Positions 1 to 10,600 of a stretch of DNA of 41,515 nucleotides are shown here, in pieces (position 1 is the stretch's first letter; every line of letters starts with the position of its first letter). The notes under the pieces were generated by a model. That model saw only the letters and a list, made by a program, of their open reading frames with translations. It searched no databases and was not told the origin of the DNA. The stretch comes from Verrucomicrobiota bacterium (GTDB lineage: Bacteria > Verrucomicrobiota > Kiritimatiellia > CAIQIC01 > JAGNIJ01). The stretch covers positions 1 to 41,515 of the forward strand of contig JAHJJH010000162.1 in the NCBI GenBank assembly GCA_018823105.1, read 5' to 3'. Made by a program: the position numbers and the translations under genes.

Positions 1-3000
1 GTGTCTTTGCCGGAAGTCTTCCGCGCCGTTCGCATGTCGAATCTCGATGTGGGCGCCCGGCAGATCGAGCTGAACCGGGTGGAATACCTGATTCGCGCGC
101 GGGGTTTTATCCAGAGCGTCGAGGACATCGAGAACACCGTCGTCAAGGTGAGCGAGAACGTGCCGATCTACGTGAAGAACGTCGCCCGGGTCGCGATGGG
201 GCCCGCCTTCCGCGAAGGCGCGCTGGACAAGGAAGGGACGGAAGCCGTGGGCGGCGTGGTGGTCGTCCGGCACGGATACAACCCGCTGGCCGCGATCAAG
301 AACGTGAAGGAGAAGATTGCCGAGATCGCGCCCTCGCTCCCCGTGAAAGCAATCGCGGACTACGACCAGACCGGGCGCGCGGACCTGGAAGCTTTCGCCC
401 AAGCGCGCGGGTTCGAGGCCTATGCCGGGACGGAACTGAACCAGGAAGCCTGGCTTCCATGGCTGACGTCCGCGCCCCGTGACCAATGGCCCCGGGGCAT
501 GACCACCAGCCGGGTGACCGTGGTGCCCTTCTACGACCGCACGGGCCTGATCTATGAAACGCTCGGCACGCTCAACAACGCGCTGTACGAGCAGGTCCTG
601 ATCACGACCATCGTCGTCATCGTCATGGCCTCGCAACTGGGCCTCTCGCTCCTGATCAGCGCCGTCATGCCGCTGGCCGTGCTGATGGCCTTTATCGCGA
701 TGAAACTGTTCGGCGTGGAGGCCAACATCGTCTCGCTTTCGGGCATCGCGATCGCCATCGGCACGATCGTGGACATGGGGATCATCCTCTGCCAGAACAT
801 CGTCCAGCACCTGCAGGAAGCGTCGCCCGACGAAAACCGGCTCGAGGTGATCTACCGGGCGGCCACCGAGGTCGGGAGCGCGGTCCTCACGGCCATTGCC
901 ACCACGGTGATCGGCTTCCTGCCGGTGTTCGTTATGACGGGCCCCGAGGGCAAGCTCTTCAAGCCGCTGGCCTTCACCAAGACGTTCTGCCTGATCGGAT
1001 CGGTGATCGTCGCCCTGACGGTACTCCCCGCGGCGGCGCATATCCTGTTTTCCGGGAAGGTCCGGTCGAAGACGGCCCAACGCCTCTGGCATGCCGGCCT
1101 TGTCGCCGCGGGCTTGCTGGTCGGACTTTGGCTGCATTGGTGGTGGGCCGGGGCGCTGCTGGGGATCATCGGGGCGTACCTCCTGGCCGCGGACCGTCTG
1201 TCCGCGCGAGCGCGCCGGTTCACGCCGTGGCTCGCCAATGCGCTGGTCGTTCTGGTCGTCGGTGTCCTGCTCACGAGGAACTGGCTGCCGCTCGGACTTC
1301 AGGCGGGCTTTGCGCGGAACTTCATCCTGGTGACGATCTTCATTGGCGGGTTGTTGGGACTCTTCCACCTGGTGCAGCGATATTACGCGCCGATGCTTCG
1401 GTGGTTCCTGGCGCACAAGCGCACCTTCCTGGCCATGCCTGTCCTGATCGTGCTGGTCGGGTACATGGGTTGGCTGGGATTCGGGACCTTGTTCGGATTC
1501 GTGCCCCGGATGGCCGAAAAGGTCGGGATCAAGGCCGAGACCGTCCGGAAGACTGGTTTCTGGTCGGCCCTGACGCACAAGTTTCCCGGCCTGGGCAAGG
1601 AGTTCATGCCCCCCCTGGACGAGGGGTCGTTCCTCTACATGCCCACCACGATGCCCCACGCTTCCATCGGCGAGGCGCTGGATGTCATCCAGAAGCAGGA
1701 CAGGGCGATCCGCGCGATTCCGGAAGTGGATTCGGTGGTCGGAAAAATCGGGCGGGCCGACACCGCGCTCGACCCGGCCCCGGTCAACATGATCGAGACC
1801 GTCATCACGTACAAACCCGAGTACATCAGCGACAAGGACGGCCGCCGGGTTTCCTTCCGCTATGACAAGAAACGCGGAGAGTACGTCCGCAAGGATGGTG
1901 AACTGATCCCGGATCCGCGCGGCCGACCTTTTCGGCAGTGGCGGGATCACATCCAAAGCCCCGACGACATTTGGAAGGAAATCATCGTCGCCGCCCGGAT
2001 TCCCGGAACCACCACGGCGCCCAAGCTTCAACCGATCGCGGCGCGCATCGTGATGCTCCAGAGCGGCATGCGCGCGCCGATGGGTGTGAAGGTCAAGGGC
2101 CCCGACCTGGACAGCGTCGAACGGGCCGGACTGGAAATCGAGCGCTTCCTCAAGGATGTGCCCCAAGTCGAACCGACCGCCGTCATCGCCGACCGGATCA
2201 TCGGCAAGCCCTACCTGGAGATCGATGTCAACCGCGAGGCCATTGCCCGGTACGGTCTGCAGATCGAGGATGTCCAGGAGGTGATCGAAGTCGCCGTTGG
2301 CGGCCTCCCCCTCACCACGACGGTGGAAGGCCGGAAACGCTTCCCGGTCCGCGTGCGCTATCTGCGCGAGTTGCGCGACTCGGTGGAGATGCTGGAGCGG
2401 GTGCTGGTGCCCGCCATGGACGGTGCTCAGATTCCCCTCACGCAACTGGCGGATATCCGCTATGTCCGGGGCCCCGAGGCCATCAAAAGCGAGGACACGT
2501 TCCTGATCGGCTACGTGCTCTTCGACAAAAAGCCCGGCTATGCCGAGGTGGATGTCGTCGAAGCCTGCCAGCGCTACCTGGAGGCCAAGAAAGCCTCGGG
2601 CGAGTTGACACTGCCGGCGGGCGTCTCGTACCGGTTCGCCGGAAGCTATGAGAACCAGATTCACGCGCAGAAGACCCTGGCGGTCATCCTGCCGCTGACC
2701 CTGTTCATCATCTTCCTGATCATCTACTTCCAGTTCCGTTCCGTGATCACCACCTCGCTGGTCTTCGCCACGATCTTCGTCTGCTGGGCCGGCGGACTGC
2801 TGCTCATCTGGTTATACGGCCAACCGTGGTTCCTCAACGTCACCATCCTCGGCGTGGACCTGCGCCACCTGTTCCAGGTGCACCCCATCAATATGAGCAT
2901 CGCCATCTGGGTGGGCTTCCTGGCGCTGTTCGGGATCGCCTCGGACGATGCGGTCGTCATCTGCACGTACATGGATCAGCGGTTCGGCAAGGTCAAGCCG

Positions 3001-3261
3001 GCCACCGTCGCGGATATCCGGGAAGCCACGGTGTACGCCGGCCAGCGGCGGATCCGCGCATGCCTGATGACCACGGCGACGACCCTGCTCGCCCTGTTGC
3101 CCGTGCTGACCTCGACGGGTCGCGGGGCGGATATCATGGTGCCCATGTCGCTCCCCTCCTTCGGCGGTATGGCCATCGAAGTCATTACGCTCTTCATGGC
3201 GCCCGTGCTGTACTGCTGGGTAAGGGAAAAAAGGCTGAAAAGGGCGAGATCGGCGACATGA
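1..3261 (+). CDS. cusA: CusA/CzcA-family heavy-metal efflux RND permease, 5' end truncated by window
   Basis: Translation has HME-RND hallmarks ([55 protein letters not shown], repeated TM blocks). The ORF runs from base 1 and starts inside the protein. Confidence 0.93.
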   Translation: MSLPEVFRAVRMSNLDVGARQIELNRVEYLIRARGFIQSVEDIENTVVKVSENVPIYVKNVARVAMGPAFREGALDKEGTEAVGGVVVVRHGYNPLAAIKNVKEKIAEIAPSLPVKAIADYDQTGRADLEAFAQARGFEAYAGTELNQEAWLPWLTSAPRDQWPRGMTTSRVTVVPFYDRTGLIYETLGTLNNALYEQVLITTIVVIVMASQLGLSLLISAVMPLAVLMAFIAMKLFGVEANIVSLSGIAIAIGTIVDMGIILCQNIVQHLQEASPDENRLEVIYRAATEVGSAVLTAIATTVIGFLPVFVMTGPEGKLFKPLAFTKTFCLIGSVIVALTVLPAAAHILFSGKVRSKTAQRLWHAGLVAAGLLVGLWLHWWWAGALLGIIGAYLLAADRLSARARRFTPWLANALVVLVVGVLLTRNWLPLGLQAGFARNFILVTIFIGGLLGLFHLVQRYYAPMLRWFLAHKRTFLAMPVLIVLVGYMGWLGFGTLFGFVPRMAEKVGIKAETVRKTGFWSALTHKFPGLGKEFMPPLDEGSFLYMPTTMPHASIGEALDVIQKQDRAIRAIPEVDSVVGKIGRADTALDPAPVNMIETVITYKPEYISDKDGRRVSFRYDKKRGEYVRKDGELIPDPRGRPFRQWRDHIQSPDDIWKEIIVAARIPGTTTAPKLQPIAARIVMLQSGMRAPMGVKVKGPDLDSVERAGLEIERFLKDVPQVEPTAVIADRIIGKPYLEIDVNREAIARYGLQIEDVQEVIEVAVGGLPLTTTVEGRKRFPVRVRYLRELRDSVEMLERVLVPAMDGAQIPLTQLADIRYVRGPEAIKSEDTFLIGYVLFDKKPGYAEVDVVEACQRYLEAKKASGELTLPAGVSYRFAGSYENQIHAQKTLAVILPLTLFIIFLIIYFQFRSVITTSLVFATIFVCWAGGLLLIWLYGQPWFLNVTILGVDLRHLFQVHPINMSIAIWVGFLALFGIASDDAVVICTYMDQRFGKVKPATVADIREATVYAGQRRIRACLMTTATTLLALLPVLTSTGRGADIMVPMSLPSFGGMAIEVITLFMAPVLYCWVREKRLKRARSAT

Positions 3262-5519
3262 TGACCCATGATCCCATGTGCGGCATGGAGGTGGATACGG
3301 CGACAGCCCATCGCGCCGTGCAGGAGGGGAAGACGTACTATTTCTGCTCGGCCGGTTGCCGCGACAAGTTCCTCCACCCCCCCGACGCCTCACGCCTGTC
3401 ACCTGTCCCCTCCCTCTATACCTGTCCCATGCACCCGGAAGTCGAGCAGCCGGGTCCTGGCCTCTGTCCCAAGTGCGGCATGGCGCTGGAACCCAAAGAG
3501 GCGTCGGAAGAAGGGGACGATACGGAACTGAAAGACATGAGCCGCCGGTTCTGGGCCGGACTCGTGTTGACCGTGCCGGTGTTTATCCTGGCCATGGGCG
3601 GCATGATACCCGGCGACCCCATGGGCCGTTTCGTTCCGCGCACGGTTTCCAAATGGATCGAACTGTTCCTGGCCACTCCGGTTGTGCTGTGGGCGGGGCT
3701 GCCCTTCTTCAAGCGGGCGTGGCGGTCCGTGAAGACGCGATACCTGAACATGTTCACCCTGATCGGCGTGGGCACCGGCGCGGCCTACGTGTACAGCGTG
3801 ATCGCCACGCTCTTCCCGCGCGTTTTTCCGGAATCGTTCCGCCACCACGGCGAAGTGGCCCTCTACTTTGAGGCGTCAGCGGTGATTATCGTGCTGGTTC
3901 TCCTGGGACAGGTTTTGGAGCTTCGGGCACGGAAGCGAACGAGCGGAGCCATCAAGGAGCTGATGGGACTCGCGGCGAAGACGGCGCGGGTTGTTCGCGA
4001 CGGCGAAGAACAGGAAATCCCGATCGAGGACGTCAAACCGGGGGACATCCTGCGGGTCCGTCCGGGGGAGAAGATCCCGGTGGATGGACAACTCACGGAG
4101 GGAAAGAGCACGGTTGACGAATCCATGATCACCGGCGAACCGCTGCCGGCGGAAAAGGCGCCCGGCGACCCGGTTACGGGCGCAACGATCAATCAGACCG
4201 GCTCGTTTCTGATGCGCGCGACGAAAGTGGGGGCCGACACCTTGCTCTCACAAATCGTACACATGGTCAGCGAGGCCCAGCGCAGCCGCGCACCCATCCA
4301 GGGACTGGCCGATCGCGTCGCTTCCATCTTTGTCCCGGCCGTGATCGCGGTGGCCGTCGCCACCTTCATCGTATGGGCATGGATGGGTCCCGAGCCCCGG
4401 ATGGCCCATGCCCTGGTCAACGCCGTGGCCGTGCTGATCATCGCCTGTCCCTGCGCGCTGGGGCTGGCCACGCCCATGTCCATCATGGTCGGCGTGGGCC
4501 GCGGCGCCCGCGCCGGCATCCTGATCAAGAACGCGGAGGCCCTGGAGGTGATGGAGAAAGTGGATACCGTCGTTGTGGATAAGACCGGCACGCTGACCGA
4601 AGGCCGGCCCGCCGTGACGGATATCCGCGGTAACGGACAGCTCGAGGAAAGCGAGATACTCCGGCTGGCCGCCTCGGTGGAACAGAACAGTGAGCACCCC
4701 CTGGCGGCGGCTATCGTCCGCGCCGCCAAGGAGCGGGGACTGACCCTCGCCAAAGCGGACGATTTCCAGTCCACGACCGGCGGCGGCGTAACCGCCACGG
4801 TGGAGCAGCATAACGTGAAAGTCGGCAAACCGGAGTTCCTCGAAAAAGGCGGCGTCGAGGGTATCCGTGCGCTGCGGGACGCCGCGCGAGATTGGCAGGA
4901 GACGGGACAGACCGTCATCTTCGTGGCCGTTGACGGCAAGGCCAAGGGAATCCTCGCCATTTCAGACCCGATCAAGAAGACAACGGCCGAAGCCGTGGCC
5001 GCCCTGCACGGCCTCGGGCTGCAGGTTTGCATGGTGACGGGAGACAACGAGATGACGGCGCGCCATGTGGCGAAGTTGTTGGCCATTGATGACGTGCAGG
5101 CGGGGGTGGCCCCGCAAGACAAACATGAACGCGTGAAGGTCCTGCGATCCGAGGGGCACATCGTCGCCATGGCCGGTGACGGAATCAATGACGCGCCCGC
5201 GCTGGCGGCGGCCCATATCGGCATCGCCATGGGTACGGGCACGGACGTGGCCATCGAAAGCGCCGGGGTGACCCTGGTCAAAGGCGACCTGCGAGGAATC
5301 GTGAAGGCCATCACCCTGAGCCGCCGGGTCATGCGCAACATACGGCAGAACCTGTTCTTCGCGTTCGTCTATAACGCGCTCGGCATCCCCGTCGCGGCAG
5401 GCGTCCTGTATCCCTTCTTCGGCCTGCTGCTGAGCCCCATGATCGCTGCGGCCGCCATGAGTTTCAGCTCGGTATCCGTAGTGACGAATGCCCTTCGACT
5501 GCGGCACCTCAGGCTTTAG
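3258..5519 (+). CDS. copA: Copper/heavy-metal translocating P-type ATPase with N-terminal YHS domain and heavy-metal-binding motif
   Basis: ATG at 3258 overlaps the upstream TGA (ATGA). [11 protein letters not shown]...YYFCSAGC (YHS), YTCPMHPEV...[11 protein letters not shown] motif ([11 protein letters not shown]), [19 protein letters not shown]. Confidence 0.93.
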   Translation: MMTHDPMCGMEVDTATAHRAVQEGKTYYFCSAGCRDKFLHPPDASRLSPVPSLYTCPMHPEVEQPGPGLCPKCGMALEPKEASEEGDDTELKDMSRRFWAGLVLTVPVFILAMGGMIPGDPMGRFVPRTVSKWIELFLATPVVLWAGLPFFKRAWRSVKTRYLNMFTLIGVGTGAAYVYSVIATLFPRVFPESFRHHGEVALYFEASAVIIVLVLLGQVLELRARKRTSGAIKELMGLAAKTARVVRDGEEQEIPIEDVKPGDILRVRPGEKIPVDGQLTEGKSTVDESMITGEPLPAEKAPGDPVTGATINQTGSFLMRATKVGADTLLSQIVHMVSEAQRSRAPIQGLADRVASIFVPAVIAVAVATFIVWAWMGPEPRMAHALVNAVAVLIIACPCALGLATPMSIMVGVGRGARAGILIKNAEALEVMEKVDTVVVDKTGTLTEGRPAVTDIRGNGQLEESEILRLAASVEQNSEHPLAAAIVRAAKERGLTLAKADDFQSTTGGGVTATVEQHNVKVGKPEFLEKGGVEGIRALRDAARDWQETGQTVIFVAVDGKAKGILAISDPIKKTTAEAVAALHGLGLQVCMVTGDNEMTARHVAKLLAIDDVQAGVAPQDKHERVKVLRSEGHIVAMAGDGINDAPALAAAHIGIAMGTGTDVAIESAGVTLVKGDLRGIVKAITLSRRVMRNIRQNLFFAFVYNALGIPVAAGVLYPFFGLLLSPMIAAAAMSFSSVSVVTNALRLRHLRL

Positions 5520-5733
5520 TGCATTGGGGCTCCAAGTCATGACGAAGGGGATGCGGATGTGATCGAGCAAAGGAAGGAAACCGATGAACATGCTATACGA
5601 GCGGACCGCCCGTTTAAACGATCAGCAGATCGAGACCCTCACGGCATGGATGAAGTCCCAGGCCGGCGAATGACGTGGCCGGGGCAGGGAACCCCGGACT
5701 TACCTCGGCGTAGCCACCGGGGCGAAGCCGGGC

Positions 5734-5766
5734 TTGCCTCGCCGTAGCTCATAGAGCGCAGGCGGG
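5734..5766. repeat. REP-like imperfect palindrome (GCCTCGCCGTAGCTCATAGAGCGCAGGCGGG)
   Basis: GCTC-ATA-GAGC stem-loop with outer GCCT/AGGC pairing. A related CCTCGGCGTAGCC string lies about 30 bp upstream. Noncoding context. Confidence 0.4.
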
Positions 5767-5972
5767 AGTACCGGCTATCGCCGTCAGGGCAGATTTCCTA
5801 TGGGGCCCCGGAGGGGTATCACGATGACTGCGTTATCGCGCTGGCGCTGGCAAACAGGTATCGGCAGGAATATTTCGTAACCGGTCAGATGCATGCGCTT
5901 GCCCGCCCCAATGTTTCCCCTGGGCTTCTTGCGGAATCGGGGCGTTTTTTATCTCTAACAATTATTTTTTAG
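5748..5972 (+). pseudogene. Remnant of phage terminase large subunit C-terminus
   Basis: Frame beginning after the TAG at 5745 reads LIERRREYRLSPSGQISYGAPEGYHDDCVIALALANRYRQEY..., matching the typical 'APEGxHDDCVxALALA' C-terminal nuclease motif of terminases. No upstream ORF. Confidence 0.6.
5904..5950 (+). terminator. Candidate rho-independent terminator
   Basis: CGCCCC (5904-5909) pairs with GGGGCG (5939-5944), followed by T6. The loop is long, so moderate only. Confidence 0.4.
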
Positions 5973-6022
5973 CTTTTGCCCGCATAAAACCTTGACTAAG
6001 TCAAAAGCCACAGGTAAAAGCT
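5971..6022 (+). promoter_or_regulatory. Candidate promoter/operator of the Rhs island with nested inverted repeats
   Basis: TTGACT (5992-5997), 17-nt spacer, TAAAAG (6015-6020). TTGACT-A-AGTCAA palindrome 5992-6004 is nested in AGCTTTTGCC (5971-5980) / GGTAAAAGCT (6013-6022). Confidence 0.5.
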
Positions 6023-6054
6023 AACCATCTTGGGACTGCACGGAGGGGCGGGGC

Positions 6055-7155
6055 ATGGTACGGAAGCTCCGAAATCTTTGGGGTCGGGTTGAAATCCGTG
6101 TTTTGATGATGCTGGTCTGCGGCATCTTTCTGGCCGGCTTGGCTATTTGCTTGGCGCAACTCGCAATTTCTTCCTCTGAATCCGATTTCCCGACCATTTC
6201 CTCGTGGGATGACCTGGTCGGTGAGTACCTGCGTTTCCGCGAGTCAAGTTACGCCCTGGTTGTGCCCGATGAATTCACGTCGTACGGGCAAACGGAGGCG
6301 ATGCTCAAGGAGTACGCCTTCGATGCCTTACAGGCCGAACCGGGGTGGTACTGGAACTTTGACGGCGGGGTCTTCTATTTTGACGAGGCAAGCCCCTTAG
6401 CGAAGCAGGTTGAGCACGGGACAGAGATCGTCATCTACGAGGACATGGCGCGTGGAGAACTTCTGGTTCTGCGTGTGCCACAGACCGAGAAAGAAGACTG
6501 CCGGGAGGAGATCGTTTATCGCGCTCCGAAGTGGCCGGAGGTTCAGAACGGGGAAGATTACGCGGTCTACTTATGGCGCGAATTGTCGAAACGACGGCTC
6601 GCTTGGCAGGTTACGCTGAAGGCCAGCGAGCTTGCGGAAAAGGAAGCGGATAGCGGCTTGTCTGCTGAATCAGCATCCCCGGGTTCCGGCATGATGCTGC
6701 TTTTCGAAGAAGAGTGGACCAATCATCTTTGGTTGTCCGTCTATGGTCCGTCTGATGGGCTGACCAACGTAATTGTCGCGGTGCATATACCCGAGGAATT
6801 CACGAACCGGGTTGAAATATTCTCCATCACGAACCTGCTCGGATTTCCGTGGAGCCTGGCCGTGACGAATCTCTCCGCAGCGGGGACCAATTCGGTTTCT
6901 TGGGTAGAGCCCGAATTGGAGAATTTAGAAAAGTCCTACTACATCGCGGGCAATGCTGATTTGGATTCCGATGAGGACGGTCTTGCGGATGCGCGCGAGA
7001 AGTTTATGTATGGCACCGATCCGTCCGAAGAGGATACGGACGGCGACGAAATGTCAGATGGGCTGGAAGTGGAACTGGGCACAGATCCGCTTGTGTTCAA
7101 TCCTGCCCCGGAAGTAGAGATCACTTCGCCCCGCGATGGAGGCATTCTCCCATGA
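6055..7155 (+). CDS. Membrane-anchored/secreted protein with C-terminal thrombospondin type-3-like Ca-binding repeats
   Basis: N-terminal hydrophobic segment (VLMMLVCGIFLAGLAICLAQL). C-terminal DLDSDEDGLADAREKFMYGTDPSEEDTDGDEMSDGLEVELGTDPL. SD-like GGAGGGG upstream. Confidence 0.8.
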   Translation: MVRKLRNLWGRVEIRVLMMLVCGIFLAGLAICLAQLAISSSESDFPTISSWDDLVGEYLRFRESSYALVVPDEFTSYGQTEAMLKEYAFDALQAEPGWYWNFDGGVFYFDEASPLAKQVEHGTEIVIYEDMARGELLVLRVPQTEKEDCREEIVYRAPKWPEVQNGEDYAVYLWRELSKRRLAWQVTLKASELAEKEADSGLSAESASPGSGMMLLFEEEWTNHLWLSVYGPSDGLTNVIVAVHIPEEFTNRVEIFSITNLLGFPWSLAVTNLSAAGTNSVSWVEPELENLEKSYYIAGNADLDSDEDGLADAREKFMYGTDPSEEDTDGDEMSDGLEVELGTDPLVFNPAPEVEITSPRDGGILP

Positions 7156-7628
7156 AAGTCGTGAAAGTCGCCTTGTGCGCTTTGCTCATAGGCTCCTTGC
7201 CGACGTGGGCGGGGTACCGCAACATATCCAAGGAATACACTCGCTCTTCTTCGGAATCCACTGTGTCACCCCGCTGGCAAGCTCAGATTATCCGGGCGCA
7301 CGGACAGCGTCTAACCCCTGTGAATCGCGCCGGCCGTATGGATCCCCTTGATGTCGAGGCCCTGGAAGTCGTGGATGTCGTATTAACTCGGGTGGGATTA
7401 CCCGAGGGCGCATCCGTCTATGCTTATGTCGTCAATGGTGGACGTATCAATGGCAGGATTTCTGAAACTCTCGTTGCGGGCAAAGAAGGGCGGATTTCAT
7501 TTGCTTTTCAAGCGGGGAGGTATTTCGGCGACTATCCCGTGGTTTTGCGCCATAACGGGCGGGAAGAGACGCTGATGTTCTGGGTAAAGCAGGCCAAATT
7601 AGCACCGGCAGAGGAGCAGAAGCCATGA
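7152..7628 (+). CDS. Secreted hypothetical protein, predicted beta-rich
   Basis: Signal-peptide-like N-terminus (MKVVKVALCALLIGSLPTWA). ATGA overlaps with both neighbours. Confidence 0.7.
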   Translation: MKVVKVALCALLIGSLPTWAGYRNISKEYTRSSSESTVSPRWQAQIIRAHGQRLTPVNRAGRMDPLDVEALEVVDVVLTRVGLPEGASVYAYVVNGGRINGRISETLVAGKEGRISFAFQAGRYFGDYPVVLRHNGREETLMFWVKQAKLAPAEEQKP

Positions 7629-10600
7629 AGCGGCTGGCCCTGCTTATCGGAACAGGGTTCTTGTTTGCGACTGCCGCTCAAGGGGTAACCAATGATCCGC
7701 CCTGTGGTAATCCGATAAAGCAACTGCCCCCGTCCAACTGCACGCATAACGCATCCAGCAATCCTTTTGACGTGTACTCCGGCAGCGTTGGCCGGGAGGT
7801 GATAGACCTGGAGCCGGCGCATTCCGTTGGGACGGCCCCCTTGCGCTTCGCCCGCTACCATGCCAGCCGCTGGGATGTGAATCCTGGATTCGATATCGCC
7901 TTTGAAAAACCCTTTGGCGACGGCGGCAACTGGAGGCATCGCTTCCTGTGGACAGTTCTCGACAACGGCACCAATTCAGCCGGCCAAAAATCCATTCGGA
8001 TCATCTATCCCTATGGCTTTTATGGGAATTTTGCTAAGGCGGACAGCAATGCCACGCATTTGACCTACTTGGCCAGCGTCCATGAGCGGGTGCTTGAAGA
8101 AGGTACCAACTATTTTTTAATCATGCTGGATGGCACCCGGTATCACTTCACTGGATGGACCAACGAGGCCGGGCGTTTTTACCGCATGGAAGGATTCTCC
8201 GATCCCTACTCTAACCAATACCAGTTTGCATACACCGGGGGTCAGTTGACCGAGGTCATCGGTCCCAACACGAATCTTTCACTAGACTTCACTTACACCA
8301 CGCTGACGAATTCCCAGCCGCCGGGTGAAATCCAATTTACCTTTAGCGATAACACGGCCACACAAGTCTTGCTGGCCGGCACTTTCAATAGCTGGTCCGG
8401 CCAGGACATGACCAATAGCGCCGGGCTCTGGTCTTGTGCGGTCACGCTGACTAATGGCATTTATGAGTACAAATTCATCGCGCGTTATGCCGGGCAAACC
8501 AATGATTTCTGGTATAGCGACCCGGACAACCCGCTTTACACCCTTCCCAATTCCAACTCGGTAGCTTTGATTCAGAGTAATGACTGGACCTCTACGTTGC
8601 TGACGTCCGTACAGGGAACCGATACCCGCGTGGTGAGTTATCAGTATGGTCAGATTTGGGGCACAGGCATCGTCCATGTTGTCCTGACCAACGCTTCGTA
8701 TGGAGACGGTACTTGCGCGGCATATACTTACTATCATCCATCCGAGGACTGGGGCCGCCGTCCTTTGCTGAAAACGGCGGACGATCCTATGTATGTTGGG
8801 CCTGCCCGCGCGGTTCGTTACATATATCAGAGCAACAATCTTTATCCCGGCCAGATATATGAGGAGCGCCACTTATTCACGGATCAACTGCTGGCGAGAT
8901 TAGAGATGGATGGCGCCCAACCCTTGTGGCGTCGCGTGACGAAGTCTGACGGGGCGACCGAGGACTTCATTTTCGGCACGAACACGGGGCAGCGCCTGGC
9001 CTACACCAATGCCGTCGGATATTCATACCGTGCTGAATACTACATGGCTGGCGATGCGGAGGGGATGCTTTGGAAGGAATCAGATCCCATGTCCCGCACG
9101 ACCACATACAGCCGAACCTGGGATTTTGGGGCCGTTACCATTGCCTCCAATAACATTTTGGGCGTCCGGCAATATATTTATACCAGCAATGCAGAGCCGT
9201 TCTATTTGAGCGCTGAAATAGATGAGGCCGGCCGAACCAACGCTTATACCCGCGATAGCTGCCATCGAATTACGCGCCACGATTATCCCGATGGGAGCTA
9301 TGAGACATTCACGTACAACGATCACGGCCAGATCCTAACCCATCGCCGCCGTGACGGCGGTGAGTGGAGCTATGAATATGATGAGCGCGGCCGCAAGATT
9401 CTCGAAACCGACCCTGACGATGCGACCACCACCTTCGGGTACGACGACTATAATCGCTTAACCGCCACAACCAATGCTTTGGGCTATGTCACCCGCCAGT
9501 TCAACAACTGGCGTGGGCTGGTGACCAACGTTGTGTATGCTGACGGGACCGAGGAAAAGACCTGGTACGACCTTTATGGACAACCAACGCAACGTCTCGA
9601 CCGGGCTGGAGGTCTTTGGTCGTCGTTCTATGACGAATTGGGATATCTCTCCGTTACCCGTGACCCGCTGGACCACGAAATCAACTACTGTCATGATGTG
9701 GAGAGACGCCTGCTCGCCATCAGCAACGCTGTTGGCTTGGTCATTAGCAACACCTATGATGGAATAGGCCGGAAAGTCCGGGAGACTTATTCTACCGATA
9801 ATACGTATTATGAATGGCACTACGACCCCGACGGCGTCCGCACGCAATTCAATCGCCTCACCATGCCTACCACGTTCACCTATACACCGGAAGGCCGGTT
9901 GCGGAGCGTCATGGATCCTTTGGGCCGTACGATGAGTTATGGTTATGATCTCGCCGGCAACAGAACGCACATCACCAATGCCCTTGGCGATGTCATCATT
10001 CAAACCTATGACCCCGCCGACCGCGTCACCTCTGTTCGGGATTGTTCCGGCGCGGTGGTAAGCAACGTGTACGATGCGGGTGGCCGGATTGTCATCCGAA
10101 CCGATCCCAACGGCATCACAAATGAGTTCATGTACGACGCCGCGGGCCGCTTGCTCTCTAGCTGGCGCGGCGGGTGTCTCCTTCAAAGCAACGCCTACAA
10201 CACCCTCGGATGGCTCACAGCTTCCATGGATGCCAATGTCCTTGCGCGAACCAACACCTACGACGCCGCCGGCCGATTGCTCCGCGTCTATTTGCCCGAC
10301 GACTCATTCTCCGAGAATGTATATTCCAATACTTTCCTGGTTGAAACTGTGGATCGCGCAGGCCGTCAGACCCTCCTCCTGCGAGACGTTATGGGCCGCG
10401 TCACGAACCAGATTGACAACGCCGACCAAACCGTCCATTTCACTTATGATCCCGCCGGCAGCCTGACTCATCTTTGGGATCAGAACGGCAACCTCACCCG
10501 GTTCCTATATGATGCCGAAGGCCGGCAAACGGCGAAAATCTACGCCGATAATTCCCAATATGCGTACTCGTACGACGCCGAAGGTCGCCTTGTTTCCAAA

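Noticed and set aside
5584-5673. 29-aa ORF MNMLYERTARLNDQQIETLTAWMKSQAGE with SD-like GGAAGGA
   Set aside because: Too short to support as a gene without conservation evidence; possibly phage debris.
5741-5766. tRNA-like D-arm string GTAGCTCATAGAGC
   Set aside because: No acceptor, anticodon or T-arm around it; better explained as a REP-like palindrome.
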